52,299 nucleotides of DNA from JAGZEG01 sp963930185 (GTDB taxonomy: Bacteria > Actinomycetota > Coriobacteriia > Coriobacteriales > UMGS124): assembly GCA_963930185.1 (NCBI GenBank), contig CAWVLT010000020.1, forward strand, positions 1 through 52,299. The letters are read 5' to 3'. The first letter of the stretch is position 1; every line of letters starts with the position of its first letter. This document shows, piece by piece, positions 51,109 to 52,299 of this stretch. A program made the position numbers and the translations under genes. The notes under the pieces are model-generated. The model saw nothing but the letters and a program-made list of their open reading frames with translations, was not told the DNA's origin and searched no databases.

Positions 51109-52299
51109 CTACAGCGAGCGCAGGCACTCCACAGGGTCGAGCTTCGCGGCGCGGCGCGCCGGATACCAGCCGAAGATGAGGCCGATGGCGATGCTCAGCC
51201 CCACGGCGGCTGCGATGGCCTCGGGAGAGATCTGGGGCGTCAACGTTGCCGTGGCCCCCGGTGTCGTCATGCCCATGCTGCCGAGCAGCCCGAGTGCCGA
51301 GGCGATGGCGGAGAGTCCCCAGGAGAGCAGATAGCCGATGACGGTGCCCAGGATGCCGCCGGCCACGCAGACCACGGCGGACTCCATGAGGAACTGCAGC
51401 GTGATGTCGCGGCGCGTGGCCCCGAGCGCGCGGCGCACGCCGATCTCGCGGATGCGCTCGGTCACGTTCGTGAGCATCATGTTCATGATGCCGATGCCGC
51501 CCACCAGAAGCGAGATGCCGGCGACGGCGCCCATGATGAGGGAGAACGAGTTCATGAACCCGCTCATGGTGTCCACCGTCGACTTCATGGAGTAGACGTA
51601 CACGTTGTCGGCAATGTTCTCCTCATCGATTCCCATCACCTTCGCGACCTGTTGCATGGTCGTCTCCACGATGGCGTCCATGTCGGTGCCCTCGCGCGCC
51701 AGACCGGTTACGGTCGACAGATAGGGGTAGCCCATGCTGAAGTCATCGAGGCAGGTCTGCAGCGGTGTGTAGACGCTGATGTAGACGTTCTCGGTGCCCG
51801 TCGAGCTCGCGGGCATCTTTTCGTCGACGCCCACGATCTGGTAGTCGTGGCTGCCGAGCCTGATCGACTTGCCCACGACCTGGGCGTCCGGGGTGCCGAA
51901 GAACGCCTGCACTCCCGACTTGTCGAGGATGATGACGCGGGCGGCCGCCTGCTCCTCGGCCGAGGTGAACATGCGACCCTCGGCGAGCTTGACCTCGCCG
52001 GTCATCTCCAGGTAGGCGGAGTCCGCGCCGCGGATGTTCGCGTCGACCGTACAGTTCGATCCCTGCGCCTGGGTGTAGCCGTAGGCCGACCCCTCGAGTG
52101 CCTCGTATTCGGGCATGAGCCGGGCGATGTCGGCGACGTCGTCGGTATCCATGGGGTAGCTGCACGAGATCTGGACGGTGCGTGCGGCGTTCAGGCCGAG
52201 GCCCGAGATGAGCGAGTTTCGCACGCCGCCGATGAGCGAGGTCATGGCGATGACGGCGGCGATGCCGATGACGATGCCGAGGATGGTGAGCAGGCTGCG
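51109..52299 (-). CDS. MacB/FtsX-type ABC transporter permease (5' end outside window)
   Basis: The frame stays open to the last base, where RSLLTILGIVIGIAAVIA is the typical first membrane segment, so the start lies just outside; 396 residues are visible. A periplasmic-type MacB core domain follows (about 45-230), then three C-terminal membrane segments with the FtsX signature TNVTERIREIGVRRALGATRRDI and the closing WYPARRAAKLDPVECLRSL. These permeases pair with a MacB-type ATPase and export peptides, lipids or drugs or transmit force across the membrane; the ATPase should be immediately beyond the window. Confidence 0.9.
   Translation of the reverse strand, partial: RSLLTILGIVIGIAAVIAMTSLIGGVRNSLISGLGLNAARTVQISCSYPMDTDDVADIARLMPEYEALEGSAYGYTQAQGSNCTVDANIRGADSAYLEMTGEVKLAEGRMFTSAEEQAAARVIILDKSGVQAFFGTPDAQVVGKSIRLGSHDYQIVGVDEKMPASSTGTENVYISVYTPLQTCLDDFSMGYPYLSTVTGLAREGTDMDAIVETTMQQVAKVMGIDEENIADNVYVYSMKSTVDTMSGFMNSFSLIMGAVAGISLLVGGIGIMNMMLTNVTERIREIGVRRALGATRRDITLQFLMESAVVCVAGGILGTVIGYLLSWGLSAIASALGLLGSMGMTTPGATATLTPQISPEAIAAAVGLSIAIGLIFGWYPARRAAKLDPVECLRSL

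Overview
The window is G+C-rich, densely packed bacterial chromosome. The gene set suggests a Gram-positive actinomycete of class Coriobacteriia, an Olsenella/Collinsella-type relative: a multi-membrane-span LuxR regulator, a sufCBDSU operon, two tandem bleomycin-hydrolase-type aminopeptidases, and an L-lactate/L-2-hydroxyacid dehydrogenase suggesting fermentative metabolism. This placement is by recognition only; no search was run and no 16S gene is present. Most of the window is ordinary core genome. The accessory parts are about 4.0-5.6 kb, 7.5-19.1 kb and 46.7-47.3 kb.

Layout. 1-5.3 kb (+): 3' part of a membrane LuxR regulator, ligA with an unusual internal insertion, and an unrecognised protein with repeated Ig-like domains. 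5.6-7.5 kb (-): trpS followed by a Cof-type HAD phosphatase. 8.0-11.7 kb (+): a large DUF4013-like membrane protein, a 700-bp A+T-richer gap, an SPFH/band-7 membrane protein and a small ribbon-helix-helix protein, closed by a clear terminator. 11.8-16.1 kb (+): a redox locus of flavin reductase, a Tat-exported DUF362-flavodoxin fusion (frameshifted), an aldo/keto reductase and a TetR regulator. A 15-bp near-palindrome is shared by the promoters of the first and last genes, which suggests one TetR regulon. 16.3-17.2 kb: L-2-hydroxyacid dehydrogenase. 17.6-18.8 kb: complete IS30-family element with 28-bp imperfect inverted repeats.

19.1-35.3 kb (+) is a long housekeeping run: FmdE-like protein, dGTPase-like HD hydrolase, rarA, DUF948-like protein, an RsbW-like anti-sigma factor with a decayed ATP site, its SigB/SigF-type sigma factor, an AI-2E/PerM transporter, alaS, ruvX, mltG, a YqeG phosphatase, an A24 peptidase, aroK, a Pro-peptidase, efp, yigZ and gtrA. 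35.7-40.0 kb (-): murB and two pepC paralogues. 40.2 kb (+): CCA-adding enzyme. 41.7-46.7 kb (-): a tightly overlapping sufC-sufB-sufD-sufS-sufU operon for Fe-S cluster assembly.

47.3-51.0 kb (+): a nitroreductase behind a strikingly alternating purine-pyrimidine (Z-DNA-prone) leader, adjacent tRNA-Gln(CTG) and tRNA-Glu(CTC) genes with their own promoter and terminator, an LPG-synthase-type membrane protein and an alpha/beta hydrolase. The window ends inside a MacB/FtsX-type ABC permease (-).

No CRISPR array, prophage or obvious defence island was seen. The most noteworthy items are the TetR-operator redox locus with its broken DUF362-flavodoxin fusion, the degenerate RsbW, the 24-residue tandem duplication in LigA, and several short tandem repeats in gene gaps.
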